A stretch of 64,000 nt of DNA. It comes from an uncultured Lachnobacterium sp. (GTDB taxonomy: Bacteria > Bacillota > Clostridia > Lachnospirales > Lachnospiraceae). The notes beneath the pieces were generated by a model, which saw nothing but the letters and a program-made list of their open reading frames with translations, did no database searches and was not told the origin of the DNA. The translations under genes were made by a program, and so were the position numbers. The stretch covers positions 24,594-88,593 of the forward strand of contig URSS01000007.1 of the NCBI GenBank assembly GCA_900550545.1, read 5' to 3'. Positions 24,172-34,381 of this stretch are shown here, piece by piece (the stretch's first letter is position 1; each line of letters begins with the position of its first letter).

Positions 24172-27071
24172 AAACACTTACGATTGTTGCATACACAGGA
24201 CAGGAGTATGCAGAACTTGATTTGATAAACAGTCTCAAAAAACAGGAAATTTTTTCGGAGGAAAAAACAAAGGGAAAGTTTAAAGAAATTCCACAGATAC
24301 AATGTATTGTTGTGGATTCGGTTGGAGAAGAGGGAGCAGCCGAACGTTTCCGTCAAAATCAGAATGAACAATTGACAATTGATTATGTGCTTTGCAAGGG
24401 AGAGACAATTGCGCAATGCTATAATCTGGCAATGAATAAAATAAAGGGCGAATATGTTGCATTTGTTGATATCGACAGTATATATTCACCGAAAGCAATC
24501 TGGCATTTGTGCGAGATCCTTGAAAATGATGAGATTGCAGATGAGGAAAAGAAATGTGTGTGCATAAAACCGGTTTATGTACGTCCGGATGGAAATGAGA
24601 ATGTATATAAGATTTATCCGGGAACGAACGGAGTGCGCGATGTGTCTGAAAACACGATGGGCGTAAATTTGTGTTTATACTCATACTTTATACGAAAATC
24701 TGTATTGGAAAAAATGTCATTCCGTGAGGATTTTCCGGTAGAATGCAGAACCTTATTCTGTGTGGAACTGCTCGAGAAGATTGAAAAATACAATTGTAAA
24801 AATGGTCCATCCATTCGATATTTTCATCCGTTAGAAGATGCAAAAGGATTATTTGGGGCACAGCATCACAAGGAATGGTATACAAAAACAATAAGGGAAT
24901 GCTATATTCCTTTTCTGTTGGAGCGAAAAGAAAAAAACACTCTTACATATGCAATGGAAGCTGTTTTTTTGTATCTGACATATATTCGTTTCTCTTATAA
25001 TGTGGGAGCGGCAGATAACGAAGTGCTTTCAGAAGCAGAAATCAATGAATTCAGAGATGCAGCTTACGAGTTATGCAGTTTGCTGAGCTTCGAGACACTA
25101 TTGCTGCAATACAAATTAAAAAATCAGAAATATGCATCATGGCTTCTTTGGAAATTTCTGGAGGCAAAAATTCTTCTTAACAATGATTCCTATAAACTTT
25201 CTGTTGTCGATGGAACTGTTTTTTTGCGTGTGACAGATCAGAATGGACAGAACAGTCGTTATGTACTTTACAATTTTAATACCTGCAAAGCAACGGTTTA
25301 TGTTATTGATTATGAAGAAGACAAACTGACGTTTGATTTGTCATTGGGGATGCTTCCGGAGATTATTACAGAACAATTGCATCCGGAGATTACCGTGACA
25401 AATGGAACCGTAAATGAAACACAGATATATAATGAGAAAATCTGTTTTGGACGGAAAATCGGCAATCCGGCTATTTGCAGGGCAGTTATTCCAATCATGA
25501 AAGGACGCGAATATCAGCAGTTTCGCTTCCAGGTAAAGCTTGGAGAGGAATCCTGTAATCTGATTTGTAATTTTGCTAAAAAGCCGGCGGCACGTCTGAC
25601 CGCATGCTGCAGCGAAAATTACTGGCATTTTGGAGGAAACCGGATTCTGCAGTATCAACCGGCCAAACAGCGTTTTATTGTAGAAAAATGCACGCAGACA
25701 GAATTGATGAGTGTGGAACAGAATTATTGCAGGGCAATTAAGCTTGATCGTTCACTCACACCGCAGGAACGTGTGGACTTAATCGAAATGCGTAGAATGT
25801 ATTGGAAAGAAAAAGCCAATTTGTCACAGAAACCAATCTGGATTACTTATGATAAGTTATATAAGGGCGGAGACAATGGTGAGTATTTATTCCATTATGT
25901 CAGACAAAATTGTCCGGATGTAGACATTTATTATCTTTTAACAGAGACATCAGCAGATTATCAGAGACTGAAAGAAGACGATCACGTTCTGATCCATGGA
26001 ACGAAGGAAGCAAAATTAAAAGTGTTGCAGGCCCAGTTGATTCTTGCAACACATACAAATACCATGTCCGGATGCGGATTTACAACAGAGGGTGAAAAAC
26101 GATATCTCAAAAATCTATATAATGCCGAGATCGTTTGCATCCAGCATGGACTGACGGTACAGGATATTGCAATCTGGCAGAACATTGTATGTGACAATAC
26201 AAAATTGTATTGCTGTGCTTCAAAGAATGAAATCAAAAATATTCTTCAGCCGTCCTATGGATATACACGTAAGGAAGTGCGTCTGACAGGCCTGGCACGT
26301 TATGATGGTCTGGTAAGCAAAGATAAACGTCAGATTCTCATAACACCTACCTGGCGCAGAAATCTGGTAAATGCCGGATCATCCGGTAATGTCCGCGCAA
26401 AGAATAATTTCTTTAAGGACACAGAATATTTTAAAATATATAACAATCTGATCAATGACGAGCGATTGATTGCCTGTGCGAAGAAACATAATTATAGAAT
26501 TATGTATTTGATACATCCAACACTGAGTGCACAGATTGATGATTTTGATAAAAACGAATATGTGGATATTGTTGCGGCTGCCGGTGACATGAGCTATGAA
26601 AAAGTATTGACAGAATCAAGCCTTATGATTACGGATTATTCTGGAGTACAGTTTGATTTTGCATATATGAGAAAGCCGGTTTTATATTATCATCCTGCAT
26701 CTCTTCCGCCACATTATACAGAGAGCATTGCCTTCCAATATGCAACTATGGGATTTGGTCCTATGATAGACAATCATGAGGAGCTTGTTTCACAAATATG
26801 TGCATATATGGAAAAAGATTGTTCGATGGATCCGTTTTACCGGAAACGTGCAGATGAATTCTTCGCATTTTCCGATACAGACAATTGCAAACGTATCACA
26901 GATGCAATTATGGAATATGCAAAGGAATTGGAAAGCAAAAAATATGATGCGATGGCAAAATCGGACAAATACGATCTGATGAAACCGGAGCCGGTGGAAA
27001 AGGTAGTAAAACAGTCGGTATCTGGAAAAATGAAAAAAATGGTAAAAGGTTTATTGCATAGAGGAAAATAG
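24168..27071 (+). CDS. GT2-like/TagF-like fusion polymerase
   Basis: A 967-residue protein. The N-terminal about 250 residues form a GT-A domain with the FVDIDSIYSP nucleotide/metal site; about 250-550 are unassigned. The TagF-like domain (about 555-930) begins KPIWITYDKLYKGGDNGEYL and contains QHGLTVQ (about 658) and TDYSGVQFDFAYMRKP (about 822). It is clearly paralogous to the first TagF half of the 1532-residue protein. It probably glycosylates and adds alditol-phosphate units to the same polymer. Starts on the stop codon of the acyltransferase. Confidence 0.87.
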   Translation: MKTLTIVAYTGQEYAELDLINSLKKQEIFSEEKTKGKFKEIPQIQCIVVDSVGEEGAAERFRQNQNEQLTIDYVLCKGETIAQCYNLAMNKIKGEYVAFVDIDSIYSPKAIWHLCEILENDEIADEEKKCVCIKPVYVRPDGNENVYKIYPGTNGVRDVSENTMGVNLCLYSYFIRKSVLEKMSFREDFPVECRTLFCVELLEKIEKYNCKNGPSIRYFHPLEDAKGLFGAQHHKEWYTKTIRECYIPFLLERKEKNTLTYAMEAVFLYLTYIRFSYNVGAADNEVLSEAEINEFRDAAYELCSLLSFETLLLQYKLKNQKYASWLLWKFLEAKILLNNDSYKLSVVDGTVFLRVTDQNGQNSRYVLYNFNTCKATVYVIDYEEDKLTFDLSLGMLPEIITEQLHPEITVTNGTVNETQIYNEKICFGRKIGNPAICRAVIPIMKGREYQQFRFQVKLGEESCNLICNFAKKPAARLTACCSENYWHFGGNRILQYQPAKQRFIVEKCTQTELMSVEQNYCRAIKLDRSLTPQERVDLIEMRRMYWKEKANLSQKPIWITYDKLYKGGDNGEYLFHYVRQNCPDVDIYYLLTETSADYQRLKEDDHVLIHGTKEAKLKVLQAQLILATHTNTMSGCGFTTEGEKRYLKNLYNAEIVCIQHGLTVQDIAIWQNIVCDNTKLYCCASKNEIKNILQPSYGYTRKEVRLTGLARYDGLVSKDKRQILITPTWRRNLVNAGSSGNVRAKNNFFKDTEYFKIYNNLINDERLIACAKKHNYRIMYLIHPTLSAQIDDFDKNEYVDIVAAAGDMSYEKVLTESSLMITDYSGVQFDFAYMRKPVLYYHPASLPPHYTESIAFQYATMGFGPMIDNHEELVSQICAYMEKDCSMDPFYRKRADEFFAFSDTDNCKRITDAIMEYAKELESKKYDAMAKSDKYDLMKPEPVEKVVKQSVSGKMKKMVKGLLHRGK

Positions 27072-27076
27072 TACAA

Positions 27077-28690
27077 ATGTTATTTTGGAAAAAGATAAAA
27101 CGTAAAATTCAATATAAAGTACCTAAAACAGCTTCCACACATCCATATTTATTGGGAGAACAGGCGGAAAATGGGAAAAAGGCGGTTGTATATGTGGGAA
27201 ATGGAGCAACCAGTCAGCATTATAAGAATGCATGCGAGGCTATAGGAGGAAGTTATGATCAGACGGCAATTTATGAATTTGATGGTGAAGAATTTCCAAA
27301 AGTAGAAAATGAATTTTCATGGGATCAGGCAAAATGCATTGGATTTTATGCAAGACGCAGGGATGCAGATGGATGGAGCTGGTATTGCATTGATGAAAAA
27401 TGGCATCTGGCAGAGGCATCTATGCCACAAAAGAAATTGTGGGTGGAAAATGAACAAACGGATTTGTTGTTTGATGATTCTACATGTAGTGTGGTTGTGT
27501 TAGTGGCGCAGTGGGAAACAGTAAATGGAATCCGTTGTGATTGTGGATATGAGATGTTTTCGAATACACTGATGGCACATGCGTTTGGTGGAATGGATGG
27601 AAAGACCTATCATAATACAGAGGCGGCTTTCGACAATGGCATACAGAATGGATATCGGTATTTTGAAGTAGATTTGTCATACACAAAGGATAAGCGTCTT
27701 GTTCTTTGTCATGGATGGACAAAAGCAAATTGTAAACACACAGGGCTTGACTATCAGCCGGATTTTGCAGATATGACATACAAGCGCATTATGGGAATGA
27801 AAGTGCATGGAAATGCAATTATGGATGCAAAAGAATTTTATCAACAGATCAAAAAAAGAGACAATACGTATACGTATGAAATTGATTTTCATAATATAGC
27901 CGGCACGGAAATACAGGAACGTACATTGTCTATGCTGGAAGACTTTGAATATGATAAACCAGTACTGGATCGTTTGCTGATACAGGCATATAGCCGTCAG
28001 ATGTTTGAAGATATTCATAAAGTATATCCATTTGTCCATTATCAATATCTTGTAGGAAAAAATATTCATGATCTCGATGCGATTATTACGTATTGTCTGG
28101 ACCATGGAATTTGTGTTCTTGCATTGCGCATGAATTTGGCAAAACCGGAATATGTCCGAAAAATCCGTAATGCTGGATTGTATGTGATGTGTTATACCGT
28201 CAATAAGGACCTTGCAGTGGCACAAAAATTACTTGATTCTGGGGTAAATACATTATGCACGGATTTTATTACAGAAGAAATGCTTAATGAAAATTCAGAA
28301 CGAATGGGTCATGACCTCTTTTATGTATATTACAACAGCGGAAGCAAGGAGGTACAGAATCTGTATCCAGAGGAAGTGGCGGAAAATGTGGAACATCTGC
28401 CAAGTGGAAATTATGAGTTAAAGGATCAAAGCCTGTGGATAAATGATGGCAAAAGAGCTCTTCGAAAATGCGAATTCAGACTGGATGGGAAAAAATTTGC
28501 AGGATGGAAGATGCGTATGCAGGTGGATGGCAAACAATTATGGTACTGCAAAGATCATCTATATCATGGAAAAGGAGACCTTGCAGAGGGAACCATCGTA
28601 GAACCATATTTATTTGCAGATGAGGAAGTACTGCCGGTATGGACGGTGAAAAGAGAATGCAAAATGGTTATGGTTGCAGTATGGAAATAG
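27077..28690 (+). CDS. Glycerophosphodiester phosphodiesterase-family protein with flanking domains
   Basis: A 537-residue protein. The centre (about 165-415) is a GDPD TIM barrel: HAFGG with NTEAAF and EVDLSYTKDKRLVLCH supply the conserved His, Glu and Asp. GDPD enzymes cut glycerophosphodiesters, including glycerol-phosphate teichoic acid. The N-terminal region (about 35-160) and C-terminal region (about 425-537) look like distant copies of each other. No signal peptide is seen, so it is probably cytoplasmic. It lies six bases after the TagF-like gene, suggesting trimming or recycling of the polymer. Confidence 0.85.
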   Translation: MLFWKKIKRKIQYKVPKTASTHPYLLGEQAENGKKAVVYVGNGATSQHYKNACEAIGGSYDQTAIYEFDGEEFPKVENEFSWDQAKCIGFYARRRDADGWSWYCIDEKWHLAEASMPQKKLWVENEQTDLLFDDSTCSVVVLVAQWETVNGIRCDCGYEMFSNTLMAHAFGGMDGKTYHNTEAAFDNGIQNGYRYFEVDLSYTKDKRLVLCHGWTKANCKHTGLDYQPDFADMTYKRIMGMKVHGNAIMDAKEFYQQIKKRDNTYTYEIDFHNIAGTEIQERTLSMLEDFEYDKPVLDRLLIQAYSRQMFEDIHKVYPFVHYQYLVGKNIHDLDAIITYCLDHGICVLALRMNLAKPEYVRKIRNAGLYVMCYTVNKDLAVAQKLLDSGVNTLCTDFITEEMLNENSERMGHDLFYVYYNSGSKEVQNLYPEEVAENVEHLPSGNYELKDQSLWINDGKRALRKCEFRLDGKKFAGWKMRMQVDGKQLWYCKDHLYHGKGDLAEGTIVEPYLFADEEVLPVWTVKRECKMVMVAVWK

Positions 28691-28726
28691 TTTGATATCC
28701 CGAATTGGAAAGAAGGTATATAAAAT

Positions 28727-30421
28727 ATGAAAAATGGTAAAGCATTTTGCGGAAAGATTCTGATAGGAGCAGCAATATTTGGCATGATGGTGACAAACGT
28801 ATCCATTCCGGCCGGATTTGGTACAGAGACTGTATATGCCGCATGGGAAAAGAAGTATGAAGTAAATGGAAATGTATTGCAGCTCAAGCCGGATATGATA
28901 AGAGAGTATGGTATTGCCACATGCATTCGAGAGGCTGGGGCTTATGTGGCAGAACGTGCAGACGAGACAACAAAATATACCATTAAAGTACCGGCAGGAA
29001 CTTATGATCTGGAGTCGACAATCCCATTGGGCAGTTATGTGAAATTGGATTTGAAAGATGTTACACTTGTCAGTCAGGCGCATACTGGCAATATGCTCGT
29101 TTTGGATTGGTCGCATGATACAAAGGGATATGGAGATGAAACAGAGGGCAACAGTGAGGTATCTGGAGGTACATTTATTGGAAATAATGGAAATACATCT
29201 TCCATGATACGTATGGCACATGCAAAAAATATTACATTTGACGGATGTACATTTGTCGGAGGTGGCTGTGCACATCAGATGGAAGTCGCATCAATCGATG
29301 GATTTGTTGTGAAAAACTGTGTATTTCGTGATGCAAAAGGAAATGGCACACAGGAAAAGCAGGAGGCATTACAAATTGATATTCCATGTTCACAGTATGT
29401 ATTCAAGAGTGTAGAATTAGATGGAACACCTATGAAAAATGTTACGGTCACGGGATGTACCTTTAAAAATGTATTGCGCGGGCTTGGTACACACAGCATG
29501 CTGGTTGGTGTTTATCACGAGAATATGAACATTACCAATAATACATTCGAGAATGTGGATGGCGAATGTATTGTAGGACTTAATTATAGAAATTGCAAGA
29601 TCACGGGAAATACAATTAAAAATTGTGGCGCAGGCATTTTGTTTCAGAATTTCAAACCAAATGCAAAAGCTGTCTATGCAACAATTTACGATGGAAAACA
29701 AAAGATAAATAAATCCGTCAATAACAAAGCAAACGTGACAATTTCAAATAACACCATTTCACTTTCCAACAAAAAACATCCAGATGAAGAGGTTGGCATA
29801 AAAGTGTATGGATATGAATTGAAAAAAAATACCAAGGCAACCGGAATCGGTTCTAAGGATGTGATTCCCAAAGGAGATTATTGTGTAGATGGAGTTACAA
29901 TTAAGAAGAATGTGATAAGAACAACTGGACATGGCATTCATTTACTTCATGTTTCTAATGCAAATGTGGAGGAAAATACCATTACAAACACAAATAAAAA
30001 ATCACAAAAAGATGGAATATTTGTAGAATTTGGCAGCAAAAATCTGATAATCAAACGTAATAAGATTTTGGATGCGGGTCGATATGGTATTTTTATGAAA
30101 GATGAAAGCATCGTAAAGAAAATTACAAAAAATACGATCAAAGGTGCTGGATCATTTGGAATTGGTTTATATGAGGGTTCGCAGGTAACCGGGGAAATCT
30201 CTGCCAATGTGATAAGTAATACAAAAGGACATGGGATTTCTGTATCTAAGAAATGCTTCGTGAAAACTATTTTGAAGAATACGGTAAAAGGATGTAAGGA
30301 TTATCCAATCTTTATCAACACAACATCAAAGAAGAAAATGATTGTGAAGGGGAACAAACTGCAGGCAGGAAAAAATAAAAAGAAAATTGTGGTATTGGAT
30401 GGGAAAGTGAAGTTATTATGA
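28727..30421 (+). CDS. Secreted right-handed beta-helix protein (copy 1)
   Basis: A 564-residue protein with a signal peptide (hydrophobic 10-30, cleavage near VYA-AW at about 38). The rest is built of short repeats of the N-x-I-x-x-N-x-I and GCTF type that form a parallel beta-helix, a fold of polysaccharide lyases, epimerases and hydrolases. A single enzyme class cannot be assigned. The end is strongly basic. It overlaps copy 2 by four bases. Position at the end of the polymer locus suggests the polymer or a neighbour's glycan as substrate. Confidence 0.8.
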   Translation: MKNGKAFCGKILIGAAIFGMMVTNVSIPAGFGTETVYAAWEKKYEVNGNVLQLKPDMIREYGIATCIREAGAYVAERADETTKYTIKVPAGTYDLESTIPLGSYVKLDLKDVTLVSQAHTGNMLVLDWSHDTKGYGDETEGNSEVSGGTFIGNNGNTSSMIRMAHAKNITFDGCTFVGGGCAHQMEVASIDGFVVKNCVFRDAKGNGTQEKQEALQIDIPCSQYVFKSVELDGTPMKNVTVTGCTFKNVLRGLGTHSMLVGVYHENMNITNNTFENVDGECIVGLNYRNCKITGNTIKNCGAGILFQNFKPNAKAVYATIYDGKQKINKSVNNKANVTISNNTISLSNKKHPDEEVGIKVYGYELKKNTKATGIGSKDVIPKGDYCVDGVTIKKNVIRTTGHGIHLLHVSNANVEENTITNTNKKSQKDGIFVEFGSKNLIIKRNKILDAGRYGIFMKDESIVKKITKNTIKGAGSFGIGLYEGSQVTGEISANVISNTKGHGISVSKKCFVKTILKNTVKGCKDYPIFINTTSKKKMIVKGNKLQAGKNKKKIVVLDGKVKLL

Positions 30422-32589
30422 AAACAGGAAATAAAATAATATCAAAAGTAATGATTGCTTTTGCAGTCATACTTTTGGCACTGATTGTAAAAACAGATGG
30501 TCAAAAAGTATATGCAGAAAGTCTTTACCGGGTAAGCGGAGACACCATTTATGTGAACATAAGTGATACTTCAAAAGCATTTACATCAATTGATGCGGCA
30601 CTTGCTTATGCACATGAAAATTATCGGGATGACCGCATTTATACAGTAAAGGTTCCAGCGGGAAGTTATAAATTGAATGGAACACTTCATATTTATGGAA
30701 ACACGACTCTGGATGTCACAGATGTAAAATTTCAGTGTATAAAAGAGTCTGGAAATATGCTCATGCTTGGTAAACCAAGCTATAATAAAAATGAGAACGT
30801 TATGGGCGGCTATGGAACAGTAAAAAATATAACCATTCTGGGAGGAATCTGGACAGGCAACAATGCAAGCAAATCCTCTCTTGTAAGAATGGCACATGGC
30901 TCTAATATTAAATTTGAAGGCTGCACTTTTCGACAGGGAGGTTGCAGTCACCAGATGGAAGTTGCGGCTATTGATGGATTTACAGTGAAAAACTGTGTGT
31001 TTAAAGATATGTATGATACCGGAAAGGGAGGAAAGAAAGAGGCATTACAATTGGATATGCCAACTTCCAAATATGTATTTAGTGGTGTGATTCTTGACGG
31101 AACACCAATGAAAAATGTTGTAATCAATGGATGTACATTTCAAAATGTTCCAAGAGGTCTTGGCACACACAACATGCTGATCGGACAGTATCATACAAAT
31201 ATTCAGATTATCAATAATACCTTTGAAAATGTCAATGGAGAGTGTATCGTTGCTTTAAATTACACGCATTGTAAAATCAGTAATAATAAAATTTCTGACT
31301 GTGGGGCAGGTATTTTATTTGAGTCTTTCCGTCCACAGCTGGATGAGGACTGGGAAGAATTAAAGGCAATTTATACAACAATCTATGATGGAAAACAGAA
31401 ATTTGAAGGAACTCCAAATGCAAATGCAGATACGGTAATTTCCAATAACAGTATTTCTCTGGACTCTGATTTATATGCAGATGAGTATGTTGGCATTCGT
31501 GTTTTTGGTTTTAATCTGGATGAAGATTTTCAGGCAACCGGTCATGGCTCGGCAGATTATATTCCACAAAATAATTATTGTATTAGTAACGTAAAAGTAA
31601 CAGGAAATACAATTCATACATCGGGAATAGGTATTCATTTTTCAGATGTGCAAAACAGTGTGATTTCGAGCAACAAGATAACAAATGATAATGAAGATTC
31701 CTGTGATGATGGGATTGCTGTGGATACAGAGAGCAAAAACATAACTATTGAAAATAACACAATAAAGGATGCGACAGAACATGGAATTAAATTAGAAGAT
31801 GGTTCTGTAGCGAAACATATTACAAAGAATCATATTTCCAACAGCAATGTTTATGGCATTTACGTTTATGGAGAAAGTAAAGTTAGCGGAAATATTGAGA
31901 AAAATGTAATATCGAACACCGATGACAATGGAATTGCCGTAGGAAATCTGAGTGCCATAAAGAATATTACAGGAAACACAATAACTTCAGCTAACTGGCA
32001 CGGAATTATTGTATATGATGAAAGCAAAATTACAGGTGAAATATCAAAAAACAAAATTACAAATTCTAAAATGAATGGAATTTTCCTGACAGAATATTCA
32101 AAAGCAGATGGAATTACATCGAATACTCTTACAAGTAACGGAAATTATGCAATTGCTTTGTATGAAGGCAGTTCTGTTGCCGGAGATATTGCCTCAAACC
32201 ATATCAACAAAAACAAAAAACATGGAATTCAGGTAAAATTATACAGTTGCGTAAAAGGAATAAAGAGCAATACAATAACTAATACAAAGGGTAAAGGAAT
32301 TTGCATTGAGCAGAGTGCTACCATAAAAGAGATGATAAGCAAAAATTCCATAAAAGCAATTTCGCAGGAAGGAATTTATATTCATTCAAATTCAAATGCA
32401 TTCTCTATTAAAGGAAATAAGATAAGTAGTTGTGGACGAAACCCGATTCTTATTGATACGGCATCCAAGAAGAAAATAACAGTGACAAAAAATAAGCTGA
32501 ACGTTACAAAAGGAATGCAGAAGTTACTGGTTTTAAAGGGCAACGTAAAAAGCGATATTAAGAAGAAAAAGGCAAAAAGCAAGAAGTAA
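30418..32589 (+). CDS. Secreted right-handed beta-helix protein (copy 2)
   Basis: A 723-residue paralogue of the preceding protein with an N-terminal signal peptide (cleavage near VYA-ES at about 34). The first 300 residues align closely with copy 1: both have GCTF, RGLGTH, NNTFENV and CGAGILF at the same spacing. Copy 2 has about 150 extra residues of helix repeats near the C-terminus and ends in a KKKAKSKK tail that could hold it to an anionic wall. ATGA overlap indicates translational coupling. Confidence 0.8.
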   Translation: MKTGNKIISKVMIAFAVILLALIVKTDGQKVYAESLYRVSGDTIYVNISDTSKAFTSIDAALAYAHENYRDDRIYTVKVPAGSYKLNGTLHIYGNTTLDVTDVKFQCIKESGNMLMLGKPSYNKNENVMGGYGTVKNITILGGIWTGNNASKSSLVRMAHGSNIKFEGCTFRQGGCSHQMEVAAIDGFTVKNCVFKDMYDTGKGGKKEALQLDMPTSKYVFSGVILDGTPMKNVVINGCTFQNVPRGLGTHNMLIGQYHTNIQIINNTFENVNGECIVALNYTHCKISNNKISDCGAGILFESFRPQLDEDWEELKAIYTTIYDGKQKFEGTPNANADTVISNNSISLDSDLYADEYVGIRVFGFNLDEDFQATGHGSADYIPQNNYCISNVKVTGNTIHTSGIGIHFSDVQNSVISSNKITNDNEDSCDDGIAVDTESKNITIENNTIKDATEHGIKLEDGSVAKHITKNHISNSNVYGIYVYGESKVSGNIEKNVISNTDDNGIAVGNLSAIKNITGNTITSANWHGIIVYDESKITGEISKNKITNSKMNGIFLTEYSKADGITSNTLTSNGNYAIALYEGSSVAGDIASNHINKNKKHGIQVKLYSCVKGIKSNTITNTKGKGICIEQSATIKEMISKNSIKAISQEGIYIHSNSNAFSIKGNKISSCGRNPILIDTASKKKITVTKNKLNVTKGMQKLLVLKGNVKSDIKKKKAKSKK

Positions 32590-32607
32590 AGCAGGACAAA
32601 AGTCTTA

Positions 32608-32636
32608 TTGAGTCCATGAACTTTTTAGGTTATAAT
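32608..32636 (+). promoter_or_regulatory. Strong sigma-A-type promoter for the chemoreceptor
   Basis: TTGAGT (32608-32613), 17-base spacer, TATAAT (32631-32636), 26 bases before the methyl-accepting protein. No terminator separates it from the beta-helix gene. Confidence 0.7.
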
Positions 32637-32661
32637 ATATTCATAAGGGGGCGAGTGTATT

Positions 32662-34371
32662 ATGAACGAAAGAAAAAAATCATCCGTATCTTTCTGGCAT
32701 TCCATGAAGACAAGCTTTATGCTGGTTGTTGTTGCAGTTGCAGCAGCTGTCGTTGTAATGTACACACTCATGATTATGCCGGGAATCCGGTCGAATATCC
32801 GACAAATTTATTCCAATTACCTGTTGGATCTGACATTATCATATGGCTCGGAATTGGACGAAACATTGACGAGAGTTGACAATAAAATGTTAGAACATGT
32901 CCACACTATGCAAGGAATTGTGGAGAAAGCACAATTAGAAGGAATTGATTCATCTTATGGTTACATCGTATCCACAGATGGAACAATGCTGTATCATCCA
33001 ACCGCTGAAAAAATTGGTCAGCCGGTAGAAAATGAAACTGTCAAAAAAATTGTAGCAGAGGTGGAGGCTGGAAAGACGCCGGAGCCGGAAGTGGTTTCAT
33101 ATATGTTTGACGGAACCCAGAAATACGCTGCATGTTATGTGAGTGAGAATGGTTTTATTTTTGTGATGACAGCGGATGATACCGATTTGCTGAAAGCTAC
33201 AAATAAACTGCAGGCAAGAGGTCTTGGAACAGCGGTGGTTGTTCTGATTTTTGGCGTGTTTGTCGCATGGATCTGTGCAAGACGTATGACGCGTCCGCTG
33301 ATTCGTATGACATCAGCCGTGGACCGTATTGCAGGATTTGACTTGACAGAAGACCCGGAACTGATCGCATTGGATAAGAACAAAGGCGAAACAGGGGCGA
33401 TTGCACATGCTGTTTTGCATATGAAGCAGGCTTTGCGTTCCATGGTTCAGCAAATTCGTGAACAGAGTGCAAATATTCATCAGGCATCCGGTCAGCTGGA
33501 AGAGAATGCCACGGCGACATCCGGAAATGTAGACAGCGTAGAGACCGCGGTGAATGAGATTGCTACGGGGGCAACCAGTCAGGCAACCGAAACACAGCGA
33601 GCCACAGAGGATGTTGTGATGATGGGCACGATGATTGAAAATACGAGCACACAGGTGGAAAATCTGAACAGTACAGCGGTGGAGATGAGCAATGCCAGTG
33701 CTTCTGCAAGAGATGCTCTTGAGGAACTCAACCATATCAATGAGAAAGCAATCGAATCCATTGAAGTGATTTATCAGCAGACGCATACAACCAACGAATC
33801 TGCATTAAAAATTAAGGATGTCACAGAATTAATTGCATCAATTGCGGAAGAGACAAACCTGCTATCCTTAAATGCTTCCATCGAAGCAGCCAGAGCAGGT
33901 GATGCGGGAAAAGGTTTTGCGGTTGTCGCATCCCAAATTCAGAAACTTGCGGAACAGTCGAATGCATCGACAAAGAAGATTGATGATATTATACATATGT
34001 TGCTGACGGACTCTGAGAATGCAGTGCATACGATGGAAGAAGTTCGCGAAGTTATGCATCAGCAGAGTGAAAAGGTCGAGCAGACCAAGCAGGTATTTGG
34101 CTCGGTAAATCAGGGGATTGACCAGTCTATTTCCGGTATGGAGGCAATCAGTGAGCATACCAGACAGCTGGATCATGCAAGAGAAAATATTGTAGATACC
34201 GTACAGAATCTTTCTGCGATTGCACAGGAAAATGCTGCAAGCACTGAAGAAACCAATGCTGTCGTTATGGAAATTGGTGGAGTAATGCAGCAGATCAGCG
34301 GAAATGCGCAGGGACTTCGTCGTATCGCAGATATTTTGGAAAAGAATATGGAGACATTTAAACTGGATTAG
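32662..34371 (+). CDS. Methyl-accepting chemotaxis protein
   Basis: A 569-residue chemoreceptor. A helix at about 13-37 leads to a small extracellular sensor (about 38-185, Cache-like), a second helix (about 187-207), a HAMP domain (about 208-262) and a long cytoplasmic coiled coil with the conserved hairpin tip [18 protein letters not shown] (about 396). It would signal to CheA/CheW, but no che or flagellar genes are in this window. The start follows AGGGGGCG. The stop overlaps the ribosome site of the next gene. Confidence 0.92.
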   Translation: MNERKKSSVSFWHSMKTSFMLVVVAVAAAVVVMYTLMIMPGIRSNIRQIYSNYLLDLTLSYGSELDETLTRVDNKMLEHVHTMQGIVEKAQLEGIDSSYGYIVSTDGTMLYHPTAEKIGQPVENETVKKIVAEVEAGKTPEPEVVSYMFDGTQKYAACYVSENGFIFVMTADDTDLLKATNKLQARGLGTAVVVLIFGVFVAWICARRMTRPLIRMTSAVDRIAGFDLTEDPELIALDKNKGETGAIAHAVLHMKQALRSMVQQIREQSANIHQASGQLEENATATSGNVDSVETAVNEIATGATSQATETQRATEDVVMMGTMIENTSTQVENLNSTAVEMSNASASARDALEELNHINEKAIESIEVIYQQTHTTNESALKIKDVTELIASIAEETNLLSLNASIEAARAGDAGKGFAVVASQIQKLAEQSNASTKKIDDIIHMLLTDSENAVHTMEEVREVMHQQSEKVEQTKQVFGSVNQGIDQSISGMEAISEHTRQLDHARENIVDTVQNLSAIAQENAASTEETNAVVMEIGGVMQQISGNAQGLRRIADILEKNMETFKLD

Positions 34372-34381
34372 GAGACAATTT

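Noticed and set aside
28727..32589. CRISPR-like or DNA tandem repeats in the beta-helix genes
   Set aside because: The repetition is at protein level (Asn/Ile ladder), with no identical DNA repeats and spacers.
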